A DNA stretch of 64,000 nt. It comes from Oceanitalea sp047302425. GTDB taxonomy: Bacteria > Actinomycetota > Actinomycetes > Actinomycetales > Actinomycetaceae. The notes under the pieces were generated by a model that saw only the letters and a program-made list of their open reading frames with translations, was not told the DNA's origin and did not search any database. This document shows, one piece after another, positions 1-8,830 of the stretch. The translations under genes were made by a program, and so were the position numbers. The number at the start of each line of letters is the position of its first letter. Positions within the stretch are counted from its first letter, which is position 1. The stretch lies in contig NZ_CP154855.1 in the NCBI RefSeq assembly GCF_047302425.1, forward strand, positions 1,178,001-1,242,000. Reading direction: 5' to 3'.

Positions 1-791
1 AGGGCTGCGACACGGATTCCCTCGAGCTCCCCGGTGTCCAGCGCCGGCTCGTCGAGCAGTTGCTCGACCTCGGCCGACCGGTCGTGCTCGTGCTCGTCAC
101 CGGCCGCCCCTACGCCGTCGGGTGGGCCACCGAGCGCTGCGCCGCCGTGGTCCAGTCCTTCTTCCCGGGCCAGGAGGGCGCCCGCGCCCTCGCCGGGGTC
201 CTCACCGGCCGGGTGAACCCGTCCGGCCGGCTGCCGCTCACGCTGCCGCGCTCACCCGGCGGGCAGCCCTACAGCTACCTGCACCCGCCGCTCGGCGGGG
301 CCAGCGCGGTGAGCAACCTCGACACCCGGCCGACGGCAGCCTTCGGGCACGGCCTGTCCTACACGACCTTCGAGCACACCGGCTTCCACCTCGTCGACGC
401 GCAGGTCCCCACGGCGGGCACCGTGACGACCAGGGTCCGGGTGCGCAACACCGGGCACAGGGCGGGCGCCGAGGTCCTCCAGGTGTACGCGCACGCCCCC
501 GTCCGCGGGGTCACGCGCCCCACCGTGCAGCTCCTCGGGTTCGCCCGCGTCGAGCTCGCCGCAGGGGAGGCCGCGGACGTCGAGCTGCGGGTCCCCACCG
601 GCCGGCTGGCGCGTGCCGGGACCGACCTGCGCCGCGCCGTCCACCCGGGTGAGGTGACCGTCTCGCTGGGCCGGTCCTGCGCCGAACTCGTCGAGAGCTG
701 CACGCTCACCCTCACCGGCGGGACCCACCACGTGGGCGCCGAGGACCCGCGGCTCATGTCCGTCACGGTGGAGCGGGAGGCCCGGCCATGA
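1..791 (+). CDS. GH3 beta-glycosidase, C-terminal part (5' end outside window)
   Basis: The reading frame is open from the first bases of the window to the TGA at 789-791, so the N-terminal catalytic barrel lies upstream. What is visible is the end of the GH3 C-terminal alpha/beta sandwich (LVTGRPYAVGW, then the conserved FFPGQEGARALAGVLTG and NPSGRLPLTLPRS segments) followed by FGHGLSYTTFEH and a fibronectin-III-like domain covering about the last 130 residues. GH3 enzymes remove non-reducing beta-linked glucose, xylose or related sugars. No secretion evidence is available because the N terminus is missing. The stop overlaps the next ATG (ATGA), so the enzyme is translationally coupled to a sugar-phosphate pathway and probably releases its substrate. 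Exact substrate cannot be read from this fragment. Confidence 0.93.
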   Translation, partial: GCDTDSLELPGVQRRLVEQLLDLGRPVVLVLVTGRPYAVGWATERCAAVVQSFFPGQEGARALAGVLTGRVNPSGRLPLTLPRSPGGQPYSYLHPPLGGASAVSNLDTRPTAAFGHGLSYTTFEHTGFHLVDAQVPTAGTVTTRVRVRNTGHRAGAEVLQVYAHAPVRGVTRPTVQLLGFARVELAAGEAADVELRVPTGRLARAGTDLRRAVHPGEVTVSLGRSCAELVESCTLTLTGGTHHVGAEDPRLMSVTVEREARP

Positions 792-1735
792 CCACGACCG
801 CGCCGCACACGGCTGCCACGTGGCCGATCACCGCCGCCATGCTGCCCTTCCCGCCCGCCCACGACGCCCCGGCGAGCCGGTGGCGGGCCGACCTCGCCGA
901 GGTGGCCGCCGAGGGCTTCATCGCGGTCGACCTTACCGACTCCTGGCTCCGCGTGGGCGACCTCGACGGGAACCGGCTCGGCGAGCTGGCCGCGGCGGTC
1001 GAGGACGCCGGGCTCCGGTCCGAGGCGGTCTCCGCGATCCGGCGCAGCGTCATCGACCCGGCGGCCGGGGCGGAGAACCTCGCCTACTCCCACCGGACCA
1101 TCGACGCCGCCGCCGAGCTGGGGTGCTCCGTCGTCAGCGTCGGGCTGCACCGCCCCCTCACCCCCGCCCAGCGGGCGGCGCTGTGGTTCTGGACCGTCGA
1201 CGGCCCGCGGGACGACGACTCGGCGGCCACGTGGGCGCTCGCGGTCGACCGCCTGCGGGAGCTGGGCGAGCACGCCCGGCAGGTGGGCCTGGTGCTGTCC
1301 CTCGAGATGTACGAGGACACGCTGCTCGGCACCACCTCGTCCGCGCTCCGGCTGCTGGAGGACATCGATCACCCGGCGGTGGGGCTCAACCCGGACCTGG
1401 GCAACCTCTTCCGGCTCCACCAGGACGTCGAACCCTTCCTCGAGGCGGTCGAGCGGTGCCTGCCGGTGGCGAACTACTGGCACGTCAAGAGCTACTACCG
1501 CAGCGTCGACCCGGCGACCGGGTCGGTCCACACCGTGCCGGCGCCGATGTACGCCGGGTCGATGAACTACCGCGCCGCGGTCCGCACGGCCGTCGCCGCC
1601 GGCTTCACCGGCCCCATCTGCGTCGAGCACTACGGCGGGGACGGGCTGGCGGTCATGGCGGAGAACCACCGCTACCTGCGCCGCCTGCTCGCCGCCGCCA
1701 CCGGCGAGCTCACGACCGGCGGGCGGCGGCCATGA
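788..1735 (+). CDS. Sugar phosphate isomerase/epimerase-like TIM-barrel protein
   Basis: The 315-residue protein has the pattern of the xylose-isomerase-like TIM-barrel superfamily (AP endonuclease 2 type). Candidate divalent-metal ligands are spaced as in this family: E173 (LSLEMYED), D203 (GLNPDLGNLF), H232 (NYWHVKSYY) and E280 (CVEHYGGDG). Members isomerise or epimerise ketoses, and some decarboxylate keto-acid sugars. Next to a DhaK-type kinase and RpiB the best guesses are L-erythrulose-1-phosphate isomerase (LerI-like) or 3-oxo-isoapionate decarboxylase (OiaC-like); which one is inference. It overlaps GH3 and the downstream dehydrogenase by 4 bases each, so it is the second gene of a coupled operon. 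Confidence 0.85.
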   Translation: MTTTAPHTAATWPITAAMLPFPPAHDAPASRWRADLAEVAAEGFIAVDLTDSWLRVGDLDGNRLGELAAAVEDAGLRSEAVSAIRRSVIDPAAGAENLAYSHRTIDAAAELGCSVVSVGLHRPLTPAQRAALWFWTVDGPRDDDSAATWALAVDRLRELGEHARQVGLVLSLEMYEDTLLGTTSSALRLLEDIDHPAVGLNPDLGNLFRLHQDVEPFLEAVERCLPVANYWHVKSYYRSVDPATGSVHTVPAPMYAGSMNYRAAVRTAVAAGFTGPICVEHYGGDGLAVMAENHRYLRRLLAAATGELTTGGRRP

Positions 1736-2628
1736 CCGCGCAGCGGGTAGCCGTGCTCGGCCTGGGTGCGATGGGTCTGCCCATGGCGCAGCGGCTCGCC
1801 CGCTCCCACCGGGTCACCGGCTTCGACGTGAGCCCCGACCGGCGGCGGGCCGCCGCGGACGCCGGCATCACCACCGCCGACACGGCGGTCGAGAGCTGCG
1901 CCGCCGCGGACGCCGTCGTCATCAGCGTGCGGCACGCGGGTCACCTCGAGCAGGCCCTGTTCGGGCCGGACGGCGTGGGCCAGGACCTGCGACGCGGTGC
2001 TGTCGTCGTGCTGACGTCGACGGTGGGCGCCGACGTCGCGGAGACGGCCGCCGACCGGCTCGCCCCGCACGGTGTCTCGCTCGTCGACGCCCCCGTGAGC
2101 GGAGGCCCGGTCCGGGCCGGGGAGGGTGACCTGCTCGTCGTCGTCGGCGCGGTGCAGGACGCGCTCGAGCGGTCCCGGCCGGTGCTCGACGCACTGGCCT
2201 CCTCGCTCGTCGTCGTCGGGCCCCGGGCGGGGGACGGGCAGCGGCTCAAGACCGTCAACCAGCTGCTCTGCGGCATCCACACCGCCGCGGCCGCGGAGGC
2301 GCTCGCCCTCGCCCACGCGCTCGGCCTGGACCTGGACCGGACGATCGACGTCCTCGGCCGCGGCGCCGCGGCATCCTTCATGCTGGCCGACCGCGGGCCG
2401 CGGATGGCCGCCCGGCTGCGTGGGCAGGAGCCGGACCTGCGCTCCCGCCTCGACGTCATCGCCAAGGACATGGGGATCGTCGCGCGCCTGGCCCACGCCG
2501 AGCAGGTCGCCACACCCGTGGCGGCGGCCGCCGAGCAGCTCTACCGCCTCGGCCTGGCGCGCGGCCTGGGCCCCGCCGACGACTCCGTGACGACGACCCT
2601 GCTCCACCGTGCCGAGGAGGACCGATGA
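1732..2628 (+). CDS. NAD(P)-dependent beta-hydroxyacid dehydrogenase (HIBADH/LtnD-like)
   Basis: The 298-residue product begins with a Rossmann dinucleotide site (GLGAMGLPMAQ, residues 10-20), has the family substrate-binding segment DAPVSGGPVRAGEGDL (about 119-134) and the catalytic lysine K173 with N176 in RLKTVNQLL. This is the 3-hydroxyisobutyrate/L-threonate/tartronate-semialdehyde reductase family, which oxidises 2- or 3-hydroxy acids with NAD(P). The true start is the ATG at 1732, overlapping the previous stop; the frame upstream is open only because of GC-rich composition. In this operon it could oxidise a tetronate or an apionate-type branched acid to a keto acid. The substrate is not determined by sequence. 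Confidence 0.88.
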   Translation: MTAQRVAVLGLGAMGLPMAQRLARSHRVTGFDVSPDRRRAAADAGITTADTAVESCAAADAVVISVRHAGHLEQALFGPDGVGQDLRRGAVVVLTSTVGADVAETAADRLAPHGVSLVDAPVSGGPVRAGEGDLLVVVGAVQDALERSRPVLDALASSLVVVGPRAGDGQRLKTVNQLLCGIHTAAAAEALALAHALGLDLDRTIDVLGRGAAASFMLADRGPRMAARLRGQEPDLRSRLDVIAKDMGIVARLAHAEQVATPVAAAAEQLYRLGLARGLGPADDSVTTTLLHRAEEDR

Positions 2629-4433
2629 CCATGCTCCACGACGACCCCGCGGACTTCGCCGAGGACGCCCTCGCCGGCTTCGTCGACGCCTACGGCGAGG
2701 ACGTGCGCCGCGTCCCCGGAGGCGTGGTGCGGCGCCCGCCCACCCGGCCCGGGAAGGTCGCCATCGTCGTCGGCGGCGGCTCAGGGCACTACCCCGCCTT
2801 CTGCGGGCTCGTGGGCCCGGGCATGGCCGACGGCGCCGTCGTCGGCAACGTCTTCACCTCACCGTCCGCCGCGGACGCCGCGGAGGTGGCGCGACAGGTG
2901 GACGCCGGTGGCGGTGTGCTGCTGCTCACCGGCAACTACGCGGGTGACGTCATGAACTTCACCGCTGCCTGCGAGCGGCTGGTGGAGGAGGGCATCGACG
3001 CCCGGTACGTCGTCGTCACCGACGACATCGCCAGCGCCCCCGTCGGGCGGGAGGACGAGCGGCGGGGGATCGCGGGTGACCTCACGGTCTTCAAGGCGGC
3101 CGCGGCCGCCGCCGAGCAGGGCGACGACCTCGCCGAGGTGGTCCGGGTCGCGCGGCACGCGAACGACCGCACGCGCACGCTCGGGGTCGCCTTCGACGGG
3201 TGCACGCTCCCCGGCAGCACGTCCCCGCTCTTCACCGTCCCGGAGGGACGGATGGGAATCGGCGTGGGCATCCACGGGGAGCCGGGGATCGGTGAGGACG
3301 TGCTGCCCAGCGCGCGCGGACTCGCCCGGCTCCTCGTCGACCGGGTCCTCGCCGAGGCGCCACCGGGCGCCGACGGGCGGGTCGCCGCCGTGCTCAACGG
3401 GCTGGGGCGGACGAAGTACGAGGAGCTCTTCGTCGTGTGGGCGACCGTGGCCCAGCAGCTGCGGGAACGCGGCCTGGCGGTGGTGGAGCCGGAGGTCGGG
3501 GAGCTGGTCACCAGCCTCGACATGGCGGGCTGCTCGCTCACCCTCATGTGGCTGGACGACGAGCTGGAGACGCTGTGGTGCGCATCGGCAGCCGCCCCCG
3601 CCTTCCGCAGGGGCACGCTGCAGGCGCGCACGGGCGCCGGGACCGGTGCGCTGTCCCGGGACGCCCAGGACCGCGCCGCTCCGGCTCCGGCCGCCGCGGG
3701 TCCGGCCGGGGTGGAGCAGCGGAGTGCGGGTAGCCCGGGGGAACCGGAGTCTGCCGCGGACGCGGGACTCGAGGAGCGACGGCGGGTCGCCGGGGTGCGC
3801 GCCGCCCTCGAGGCGGCGGCGCGCGCGGTCGAGCAGGCCGAGGACGAGCTCGGGCGGCTCGACGCCGTCGCCGGGGACGGTGACCACGGCCGCGGCATGG
3901 TCCGCGGGCTCACGGCCGCGTGCGACGCCGCGGCCGGGACGGCGCGCACCGGCGACCTCCTCGTGCGGTCCGGCGCCGCGTGGTCCGGCCGGGCGGGAGG
4001 AACCTCGGGGATCCTGTGGGGCGCCATGCTCGAGGCGGCGGGGCGGGCGCTGCCGGCCGACGACGCCGGGTGGGCGGCGTGGGACGACGATCCTGTGCGC
4101 GCAGCCGCCGCGGTGGTCGCGGCGGCGGCCGACGCGCTGCGCCGGGTCGGCCGCGCCGAGCTCGGGGACAAGACCATGCTCGACGCCCTCGTGCCCTTCC
4201 ACACGGCGCTGCTCGCGGACCCGGCGCGCGACCTGCCGGCGGCGTGGTCCCGGGCGGCAAGCGCCGCCCGCGACGCCGCCCGGGGGACCGCCGAGCTGCG
4301 CCCCCGTGTGGGCCGGGCACGGCCGCTCGCCGAGCGCAGCGTGGGGCACCCGGACCCGGGTGCCACGTCTCTCGCCCTCGTGCTCGCCGCCGTCGTCGAC
4401 GCGCACGCCGACGGGCGTGGACGGGAGGAGTGA
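2625..4433 (+). CDS. Dihydroxyacetone-kinase family DhaK-DhaL fusion (probable tetrulose kinase)
   Basis: This 602-residue ATP-dependent kinase carries a DhaK domain (about 1-335) with GGGSGH at 50-55 and the substrate-binding histidine H217 (GVGIHGEPG), a low-complexity linker rich in Ala/Pro/Gly (about 345-380), and a DhaL domain whose ATP/Mg loop GDGDHG lies at 417-422. Single-chain DhaKL enzymes phosphorylate dihydroxyacetone; actinobacterial relatives next to RpiB and TIM-barrel isomerases act on erythrulose (LerK/DerK of mycobacterial threitol and erythritol pathways). The neighbourhood favours a four-carbon ketose substrate here, which is inference. Start ATG at 2625 overlaps the upstream TGA; a second in-frame ATG lies two codons later. 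Confidence 0.9.
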   Translation: MTMLHDDPADFAEDALAGFVDAYGEDVRRVPGGVVRRPPTRPGKVAIVVGGGSGHYPAFCGLVGPGMADGAVVGNVFTSPSAADAAEVARQVDAGGGVLLLTGNYAGDVMNFTAACERLVEEGIDARYVVVTDDIASAPVGREDERRGIAGDLTVFKAAAAAAEQGDDLAEVVRVARHANDRTRTLGVAFDGCTLPGSTSPLFTVPEGRMGIGVGIHGEPGIGEDVLPSARGLARLLVDRVLAEAPPGADGRVAAVLNGLGRTKYEELFVVWATVAQQLRERGLAVVEPEVGELVTSLDMAGCSLTLMWLDDELETLWCASAAAPAFRRGTLQARTGAGTGALSRDAQDRAAPAPAAAGPAGVEQRSAGSPGEPESAADAGLEERRRVAGVRAALEAAARAVEQAEDELGRLDAVAGDGDHGRGMVRGLTAACDAAAGTARTGDLLVRSGAAWSGRAGGTSGILWGAMLEAAGRALPADDAGWAAWDDDPVRAAAAVVAAAADALRRVGRAELGDKTMLDALVPFHTALLADPARDLPAAWSRAASAARDAARGTAELRPRVGRARPLAERSVGHPDPGATSLALVLAAVVDAHADGRGREE

Positions 4434-4435
4434 CC

Positions 4436-4891
4436 ATGGCCGGACTGCGGATCGCCGTCGGCAGCGACGACGCCGGGATCGAGTACAAGGACGCGCTGCT
4501 CGCGGACCTCGAGTCCGACGAGCGGGTCGCGGCGGTCGTGGACGTCGGGGTGGCCGCCGGCGAGCACACGGCCTACCCGGACGTCGCGGTCGTCGCCGCG
4601 CGCAAGGTGGCCTCCGGCGAGGTCGACCGCGCGCTGCTCGTGTGCGGCACCGGGCTGGGCGTCGCCATCGCGGCGAACAAGGTCCCCGGCGTCCGGGCGG
4701 TGACGGCTCACGACAGCTACTCCGTGGAGCGGGCGGTGCTGTCCAACAACGCGCAGGTGCTGTGCCTCGGCCAGCGGGTCGTGGGCCTCGAGCTCGCCCG
4801 CAAGCTCGTCCGGGAGTGGCTCGGTCACCACTTCGACCCGGCGTCGCCGTCCGCGGCGAAGGTCGCCCGGATCGACCACTACGAGAGCTGA
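4436..4891 (+). CDS. RpiB-type ribose/tetrose-phosphate isomerase
   Basis: The 151-residue protein matches RpiB/LacAB isomerases: GSDDAG at the N terminus, the active-site cysteine C70 in LLVCGTGLGVAIAANKVPGVRA, and SNNAQVLCLGQRVVG. RpiB interconverts aldose and ketose phosphates; homologues in erythritol and threitol clusters convert D-erythrulose-4-phosphate to D-erythrose-4-phosphate, which enters the pentose phosphate pathway. A strong ribosome site (GGGAGGAG) sits in the end of the kinase gene, 2 bases before this start. It closes the operon that begins with the GH3 enzyme. The convergent NAD(P)HX dehydratase ends only 28 bases beyond its stop. Confidence 0.9.
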   Translation: MAGLRIAVGSDDAGIEYKDALLADLESDERVAAVVDVGVAAGEHTAYPDVAVVAARKVASGEVDRALLVCGTGLGVAIAANKVPGVRAVTAHDSYSVERAVLSNNAQVLCLGQRVVGLELARKLVREWLGHHFDPASPSAAKVARIDHYES

Positions 4892-4918
4892 GCGTCCCGC
4901 GGGAGCGGTGGGGCGTCT

Positions 4919-5797
4919 CTAGGACCCGCCGAGCTCGTCGAGGACGGTGGGCAGGACGTCGAGGAGCTCGCGGGCGAGGAATCCGACGTGCCCGACGGTG
5001 CCGGCGAGCCGGTCGCCGGCGGCGGAGTGGAGGTGGGTGCCCCACGCGGCGGCCTGCCCCGGCCCGGCGCCGCGGGCGAGCACCCCCGCGACAGCGCCCG
5101 CGAGGACGTCACCGCTGCCCGAGGTGCCCAGGCCGCGGTTGCCGGCGACCTTGTGCCACAGCCGCCCGTCCGCAGCGACGACGTCCTCGCAGGTGACGGC
5201 GGCGCCGTAGTGCTCGGCGACGGTGCGGGCGGCATCGGGCAGGTCGTCGTCGGCGACGTCGTCGACCTCGAGGAGGTGGGCGATCTCGTCGGCGTTCGGC
5301 GTGAGGACGAGCCGCCCGCGCAGGGCGGCTGCGTCCGGGAATCGCGGCAGGACGCCGACGGCGAAGGCGTCGAGGACGAGAGGGACGTCGTCGTCCACGC
5401 GCTCGAGCACCCCGGTGAGGAGGGCGAGGGTGGCGTCGGGGTCGTCCAGGCCCGGGCCGACGAGGACGGCGGACGCGCGGACGAGCTTGCGCTCGAGCGG
5501 GGCGAGCCCGCCGCCGGTGAGCGTTCCGCCGTCGTCCTCCTCGAGCGGGGTCACCCCCGCCTCGGGGACGGCGACGGCGAGCGGCGTGGCCACGGAGGCG
5601 GCGACGGCGACCGAGAGCTTCCCCGCGCCCACGCGCAGAGCCGCGAGCCCGGACAGGATCACGGCGCCGGGGGAGCCGGACGCCCCGCCGACGACGACGA
5701 CGGCGCCCCGCGCGTACTTGCCCTCGCCCGGTTCGGGCAGGGTCCAGTCGCGCAGGACGGCGGGGGTGAGTGACGGCAGACCCTGCTCCGCGGTCAC
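4919..5797 (-). CDS. nnrD: ADP-dependent NAD(P)H-hydrate dehydratase
   Basis: The 292-residue product is the C-terminal (kinase-fold) half of the YjeF system, which dehydrates the S-epimer of damaged NAD(P)HX using ADP. Diagnostic segments are GGASGSPGAVILSG near the N terminus, VLVGPGLD, LTPNADE (family usually LTPHxGE) and GTSGSGD at 224-230 containing the catalytic aspartate. There is no fused epimerase domain. GTG is chosen as start because a GGGAGAGG site lies a few bases upstream; it overlaps the stop of the histidine phosphatase gene (GTGA), so the two are cotranscribed. Confidence 0.9.
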   Translation of the reverse strand: MTAEQGLPSLTPAVLRDWTLPEPGEGKYARGAVVVVGGASGSPGAVILSGLAALRVGAGKLSVAVAASVATPLAVAVPEAGVTPLEEDDGGTLTGGGLAPLERKLVRASAVLVGPGLDDPDATLALLTGVLERVDDDVPLVLDAFAVGVLPRFPDAAALRGRLVLTPNADEIAHLLEVDDVADDDLPDAARTVAEHYGAAVTCEDVVAADGRLWHKVAGNRGLGTSGSGDVLAGAVAGVLARGAGPGQAAAWGTHLHSAAGDRLAGTVGHVGFLARELLDVLPTVLDELGGS

Positions 5798-6561
5798 CGG
5801 ACCTCTCCCGCCCCGTGCTCGGAGGGCACCTGCTCGTCCGACGGTGAGGACTGCGCGGTCACCGGCACGCCGCGCTCGCGCAGGTGCTCGGCGGAGTTGA
5901 ACTCGGCGAGGGTCCACCCGTCGTCGTCCTCCTCGCGCACGAGGCGGGTGACGGCGGCGTTGCGCACCGTCTGGTTGCGGCTGATGTCGAGGACGCTCGC
6001 CTCGTCCAGCTCCTCGCACACGTAGCGGAAGACGAGGAGCACGGCGTCGTGGCAGGTGATGAGGACCCGGCGGTGGCGGCGCTGGCGCTCGAGGTCGGCG
6101 AGGACCGAGCGCACGCGCAGCGCGATGTCGGCCCACGACTCCCCGCCCGAGGGGCGGTAGTAGAACTTCCCGTGCCACTCGCGGCGCTCGGCCTCCTCCG
6201 GGTAGCGCTTGCGGATCCCGGCGTCGGTGAGGGTGTCGGTGATCCCGAGGTCCCGGTCGCGCAGCCGCTCGTCGAGGCGGACGGGCAGGTCGAGGCCGGC
6301 GACCTCGAGGGCGGTGAGGGCGGTGTCGTGGGCGCGGCGGAAGGGGGAGGACCACACGGCGTCGGGCCTGTCCGCCTCCGGGAGCGCGGCCAGCCAGCGG
6401 CCCAGCGCGCGGGCCTGCTCCACGCCGGTGTCGGAGAGCTCGACGTCGGCGTCCCGGGCCGGGACGTCGATGACCTCGGCCCCGGCCTGGCGGGCCTGCG
6501 CGGCGGCGACGTTCCCCAGGCTCTCCCCGTGGCGGACGAGTATCAGCTCGGTAGCACCCAT
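5794..6561 (-). CDS. Histidine phosphatase family protein (phosphoglycerate-mutase-like)
   Basis: This 255-residue protein carries the RHGES motif at 10-14 with the phospho-acceptor H11, SSPFRRAHDTA in the middle and a second conserved histidine in ITCHDAVLL. The family contains cofactor-dependent mutases and many small phosphatases; the substrate cannot be assigned. No ribosome site precedes the ATG. Instead TACGGT lies seven bases upstream, a typical -10 box for a leaderless actinobacterial transcript. It is the first gene of a two-gene unit with nnrD. Confidence 0.9.
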   Translation of the reverse strand: MGATELILVRHGESLGNVAAAQARQAGAEVIDVPARDADVELSDTGVEQARALGRWLAALPEADRPDAVWSSPFRRAHDTALTALEVAGLDLPVRLDERLRDRDLGITDTLTDAGIRKRYPEEAERREWHGKFYYRPSGGESWADIALRVRSVLADLERQRRHRRVLITCHDAVLLVFRYVCEELDEASVLDISRNQTVRNAAVTRLVREEDDDGWTLAEFNSAEHLRERGVPVTAQSSPSDEQVPSEHGAGEVR

Positions 6562-6703
6562 GGGCGGCACCGTAACCGCGGCGCGCGGCGCCCGCGCGCC
6601 GGGCTGGTCGAGCCTGGAGTCGGACCCGGAATGGCCTTGAGGTTGATGGCGCGGCCCTGGTACCTCTCTAGCCTGGTGGACACCCCCGCACGAAGGAGCA
6701 CCT

Positions 6704-7219
6704 GTGCCCGAGCCCGACCCTGCCGCGACCGACGACGGCGCACCCCGCCCACCCCGCCACCGCGTCGCGCCCCGGGCGCGCGTGTACTGGCTGCTCTCGC
6801 GGGCGACGTCGCTGGTGGTCCTCTGGGTGGTCGCCGGGGTCCCGGCGGTCCTGTGGGAGGGCGGGCGGACCTGGCTGCTCGTCGCGGCCGGCGTACTCAC
6901 CGTGCTGCTCCTGCCCGGCCTCCTCCTCGCGCCGTGGCTGCGCTACCGCACCCACCGGTGGGAGGCGACCGGCACCGCCGTCTACTCGCGCACCGGCTGG
7001 CTGGGACGGGAGTGGCGGATCGCGCCGCTGTCCCGCGTGCAGACCGTCGAGGCCAAGCGCAACCTCCTCCACCGGGCCCTCGGGCTCGCCGCCGTCTCGG
7101 TGACGACCGGCTCCGCGCAGGGCGCCGTCGAGATCCAGGGGCTCGCGGCCGACGTGGCCGAGGAGCTCGTCACCCAGCTGACCGACGCCGTCGCCCGCAC
7201 CCAGGGGGACGCCACATGA
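6704..7219 (+). CDS. PH-domain (bPH2) membrane protein, YdbS-like
   Basis: The 171-residue protein has two closely spaced transmembrane segments (about 28-48 and 57-78) followed by one bacterial PH-like domain (bPH2, about 80-165). Such proteins occur as paired genes with a larger multi-PH partner, here the next gene; Bacillus YdbS/YdbT are the named examples. Their role is not established (membrane stress and antimicrobial resistance have been suggested). GTG is taken as start because AAGGAG lies seven bases upstream. The stop overlaps the next gene (ATGA). Confidence 0.85.
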   Translation: MPEPDPAATDDGAPRPPRHRVAPRARVYWLLSRATSLVVLWVVAGVPAVLWEGGRTWLLVAAGVLTVLLLPGLLLAPWLRYRTHRWEATGTAVYSRTGWLGREWRIAPLSRVQTVEAKRNLLHRALGLAAVSVTTGSAQGAVEIQGLAADVAEELVTQLTDAVARTQGDAT

Positions 7220-8754
7220 CCAGCGAGGTCACCGACGAGGACGTCGCGGGCGACGACGACGCCCCCGACGTCCCGTGGCAGCGGCTCAGCCTGCGCATCG
7301 TGCCGGCGGCGCTGCTGCGCATGCTCGTGCGACTCGTCCCGGCCGCCGTGGGCTGGTGGTTCTTCAACACCGACAACGACGTCGCGCGGTTCACCGTCGG
7401 CGCGCTCGCCGCCCTCGCGGTGCTCAACCCGCTGAACCAGGCGCTCAACTACCTCAAGGTGCGCTACCGGCTCACCGGCGAGGAGCTCCAGCACACGACC
7501 GGGCTGCTCGTGCGGCGCAGCAACCGCATCGCGCTGCACCGCATCCGCACCGTCGACATCACCGCGCCGCTGAGCAACCGCCTCTTCGGCCTCGCGGTGC
7601 TGCGGGTGGGCACGGGCGGCAACGCCATGCTGGGCGAGGGCACGGTCGCGCTCGACGGGCTGCCCCGCGCCTCGGCCCTGGCCCTGCGCGCCGAGCTGCT
7701 GCGGCGCAGCGAGCAGGACGTCGCCTCGACCGCGGACCCGCGGCTAGCCGACGCCGGTGGCGAGGAGGTCCAGACCCTGCGCTGGCGCTGGGTGGTCTAC
7801 CAGATGTTCGGGACCTGGCTGTTCGCCGGGCCGCTGTCCGTCATCGGCACGATCTACGGCTTCGTCTCGCTGCTCGGCCGCGAGGAGTGGGTCGGGGAGC
7901 AGGTGATGGGCGTCGTCGACCGCGTGCCCTGGGGCGCGTGGGCCGCGATCACGCTCGTCCTCCTCGTCCTGCTCGGGGTCGGCGCGGGGGCCGTCGCCTT
8001 CGCCGAGGCCTGGTGGGGCTACCGGCTCGTGCGCGAGCCCGGCGGGCGCTTCCTCGCCACCCGGGGGCTGCTCACCACGCGCTCCTTCACCGCCGACCAG
8101 GACCGCATGCGCGGCGTCACGGTCGGCCGCGGGCTCGTGACGCGGCTGCTCGGCGGGGCGCGGCTGTCGCCGGTGATGACCGGCGTGAGCCTCGCCCAGA
8201 TGATGACCGAGAGCTCCACCCTGCTGCCCACCACCACGCGCGAGGTCGCCGTCCGGGTTGCCAACGTCCTGCTCGGCAGCACGGTGCTGACCGACGACGT
8301 CAGCCCGGCGAGCGGGACGCTGCGCGCCCACCCGCCGGTGGCCCGCCGTCGGGCGGTCGTGCGCTACCTGCTCGCGACGGCGGCGGTGGCGGTGGTGCTC
8401 GGTGCCGGGGTGTGGTGGGCCGGGTGGAGCGCGTGGCTGCTCCTCGTGCCGGCGGCGCTCGTGCCGATCGCGGTGGTCGGCGGCCGCGGGTACTACGCGG
8501 CGCTGGGGCACCGCCTCGACGGGGAGTACCTCTACCTGCAGCGCGGCTTCTTCAGCCGCCGCACCGACGTCGTCCAGGTGCGCGGGATCAACGGTGCGCA
8601 GGTCGGGCAGTCGCCGGTCCAGCGGCTGCTCGGGCTGGCGACCCTCACGGTGACGACCGCCGCGGGGGAGCAGGCCTACTACGGGGTGGACATGGCGCTG
8701 AGGGACGCGACGGCGCTCGCGGACACGGTGACCGAGGAGCGCGTGGCGGTCTGA
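7216..8754 (+). CDS. Multi-PH-domain (bPH2) membrane protein, YdbT-like
   Basis: The 512-residue product alternates paired transmembrane segments (near residues 28-75, 190-265 and 380-425) with three bPH2-like domains, the usual architecture of YdbT. The first PH block reads YRLTGEELQHTTGLLVRRSNRIALHRIRTVD-like sequence (given here only by its start), the last ends near VDMALRDATALADTV. It is coupled by a 4-base overlap to its smaller partner, so the two probably form one membrane complex. Function is unknown beyond membership of the family. Confidence 0.85.
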   Translation: MTSEVTDEDVAGDDDAPDVPWQRLSLRIVPAALLRMLVRLVPAAVGWWFFNTDNDVARFTVGALAALAVLNPLNQALNYLKVRYRLTGEELQHTTGLLVRRSNRIALHRIRTVDITAPLSNRLFGLAVLRVGTGGNAMLGEGTVALDGLPRASALALRAELLRRSEQDVASTADPRLADAGGEEVQTLRWRWVVYQMFGTWLFAGPLSVIGTIYGFVSLLGREEWVGEQVMGVVDRVPWGAWAAITLVLLVLLGVGAGAVAFAEAWWGYRLVREPGGRFLATRGLLTTRSFTADQDRMRGVTVGRGLVTRLLGGARLSPVMTGVSLAQMMTESSTLLPTTTREVAVRVANVLLGSTVLTDDVSPASGTLRAHPPVARRRAVVRYLLATAAVAVVLGAGVWWAGWSAWLLLVPAALVPIAVVGGRGYYAALGHRLDGEYLYLQRGFFSRRTDVVQVRGINGAQVGQSPVQRLLGLATLTVTTAAGEQAYYGVDMALRDATALADTVTEERVAV

Positions 8755-8830
8755 GGGCCCTTCCCGGCGTGCTCGGCGGATCCCGAGCGCAATGAGTTCT
8801 GCGTGCTCAGCCCGCGGGACCTGTGACGCG

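Noticed and set aside
2859..5045. Long minus-strand frame opposite the kinase and RpiB genes
   Set aside because: Composition-driven shadow; no recognisable motif, and DhaK-DhaL and RpiB signatures lie on the plus strand.
3076..5196. Long plus-strand frame (over 700 codons) overlapping the kinase and RpiB genes
   Set aside because: Arg/Pro/Ser-rich translation without domains, crossing well-supported genes in other frames; an effect of very high GC.
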